Assembly: GCA_910577755.1 (NCBI GenBank)
Contig: CAJTNL010000011.1
Location: 1-64,000, forward strand
Source of the DNA: an uncultured Eubacteriales bacterium
GTDB taxonomy: Bacteria; Bacillota; Clostridia; Oscillospirales; Acutalibacteraceae
Direction of reading: 5' to 3'
Length of the DNA stretch: 64,000 nucleotides
A model generated the notes under the pieces. It ran no database searches, was not told where the DNA came from, and saw only the letters and a program-made list of their open reading frames with translations. A program made the translations under genes and the position numbers. Shown in pieces: positions 63,582 through 64,000 of this stretch. Position 1 is the stretch's first letter; every line of letters begins with the position of its first letter.

Positions 63582-64000
63582 ATGAGAGTTTTAAATCATC
63601 CAATCTTGAAAAGGATTATCGTAATTTTAATAGTGGTACTTTTATTTGTCTTTATTGGTTATCAGATTTGGCGTGCTAATCATTCTACGGTTGTAACTGA
63701 AACTTCGACTTACGCTAGTATCTCTGACTTGATACAGGCAGAAGGGATTATTATTAGAGACGAGTCGTTAATTACACAGAATACGCCTGGCGTTATTATT
63801 TATAATGTATCTGACGGTACGAAAATTGCAAAGGACAGTGTGATAGCTACAGTATATGATACAGCTGAAGAGGCGATTACGCATCAAAAACGCACCCAAC
63901 TTGAAGCACAGTTGGCAATGCTTAACGAACTAAACGATGCAAAAACTACATCAGCATATATTAACCCAGATAATTTGGATAAGCAAATTTATATCAAAAT
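63582..64000 (+). CDS. Membrane-fusion/HlyD-like protein, partial (runs off the window)
   Basis: From ATG 63582 (SD AAAGG) the first 139 residues are seen: an N-terminal transmembrane helix (about 10-30, ILIVVLLFVFIGYQIW), a beta-rich lipoyl-like strand region (EGIIIRDESL, then PGVIIYNVSDGTKIAKDSVIATVYD, which resembles a biotinyl/lipoyl half-motif), and the start of a coiled coil (about 105-125). The pattern is that of HlyD-like adaptor proteins commonly found near cell-division and sporulation genes of Clostridia. The 3' end lies outside, so length and partner are unknown. Confidence 0.65.
   Translation, partial: MRVLNHPILKRIIVILIVVLLFVFIGYQIWRANHSTVVTETSTYASISDLIQAEGIIIRDESLITQNTPGVIIYNVSDGTKIAKDSVIATVYDTAEEAITHQKRTQLEAQLAMLNELNDAKTTSAYINPDNLDKQIYIK

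Noticed and set aside
1..64000. CRISPR array or prophage
   Set aside because: No evenly spaced direct repeats and no phage structural, integrase or lysis genes were seen.

Overview
The window looks like chromosome from a low-GC, endospore-forming Clostridia-type Firmicute. Evidence: sporulation genes (spoIIR, bofA with its usual DUF2508 neighbour), Gram-positive sigma-A promoters and intrinsic terminators, RNase J, the c-di-AMP phosphodiesterase GdpP, a YlbF-family protein, endonuclease-type MutL, and many TTG/GTG starts with strong Shine-Dalgarno (SD) sites. No phage and no CRISPR array are visible.

Layout. 1-5.7 kb is a gene graveyard: an AbiE-type toxin-antitoxin pair, a type III restriction-modification system, a helicase tail, a TnpV-type transposon protein and several conjugative-transposon sigma-like genes, nearly all frameshifted or fused. 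6.1-6.5 kb is a promoter-tRNA(CAT)-terminator unit. At 6.95-7.07 kb, on the minus strand, is a 40-residue peptide gene with a double-glycine-type leader. 7.55-14.57 kb is the most interesting unit. A promoter and cobalamin riboswitch with a terminator precede a secreted, membrane-anchored protein combining a DUF4430 (transcobalamin beta-domain-like) module with an alpha/alpha-toroid. A second DUF4430 membrane protein, EcfT, and one polypeptide carrying two ECF ATPases plus an S-component-like membrane domain follow. I read this as a vitamin B12 capture and import system built like mammalian transcobalamin.

15-17.3 kb (minus): rnhA-iscS-iscU. 17.7-36.1 kb (plus): housekeeping block of RNase J, gdpP, rplI, dnaB, tilS, ftsH, a type IIA topoisomerase pair, secG, rnr, DUF2508, bofA, spoIIR. 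36.5-42 kb: a Cys-rich probable spore protein, a recombinase remnant, LysR regulator, alpha/beta hydrolase, aldo/keto reductase, DUF4177 protein and TetR regulator. 42.3-49.5 kb: an M14-type deacylase, a SAM methyltransferase and a complete nickel/oligopeptide-type ABC importer (two permeases, lipoprotein, two ATPases). 50.3-55 kb (minus): birA-bioY-bioB-bioD-bioA with a consensus promoter whose -35 box lies in a BirA operator; that operator sits inside a long inverted repeat that can also end the upstream transcript. 55.8-64 kb (plus): miaB-ylbF-mutS-mutL-miaA and the start of a membrane-fusion-type protein cut by the window edge.

All calls are from reading sequence and remembered family features; no database search was run.
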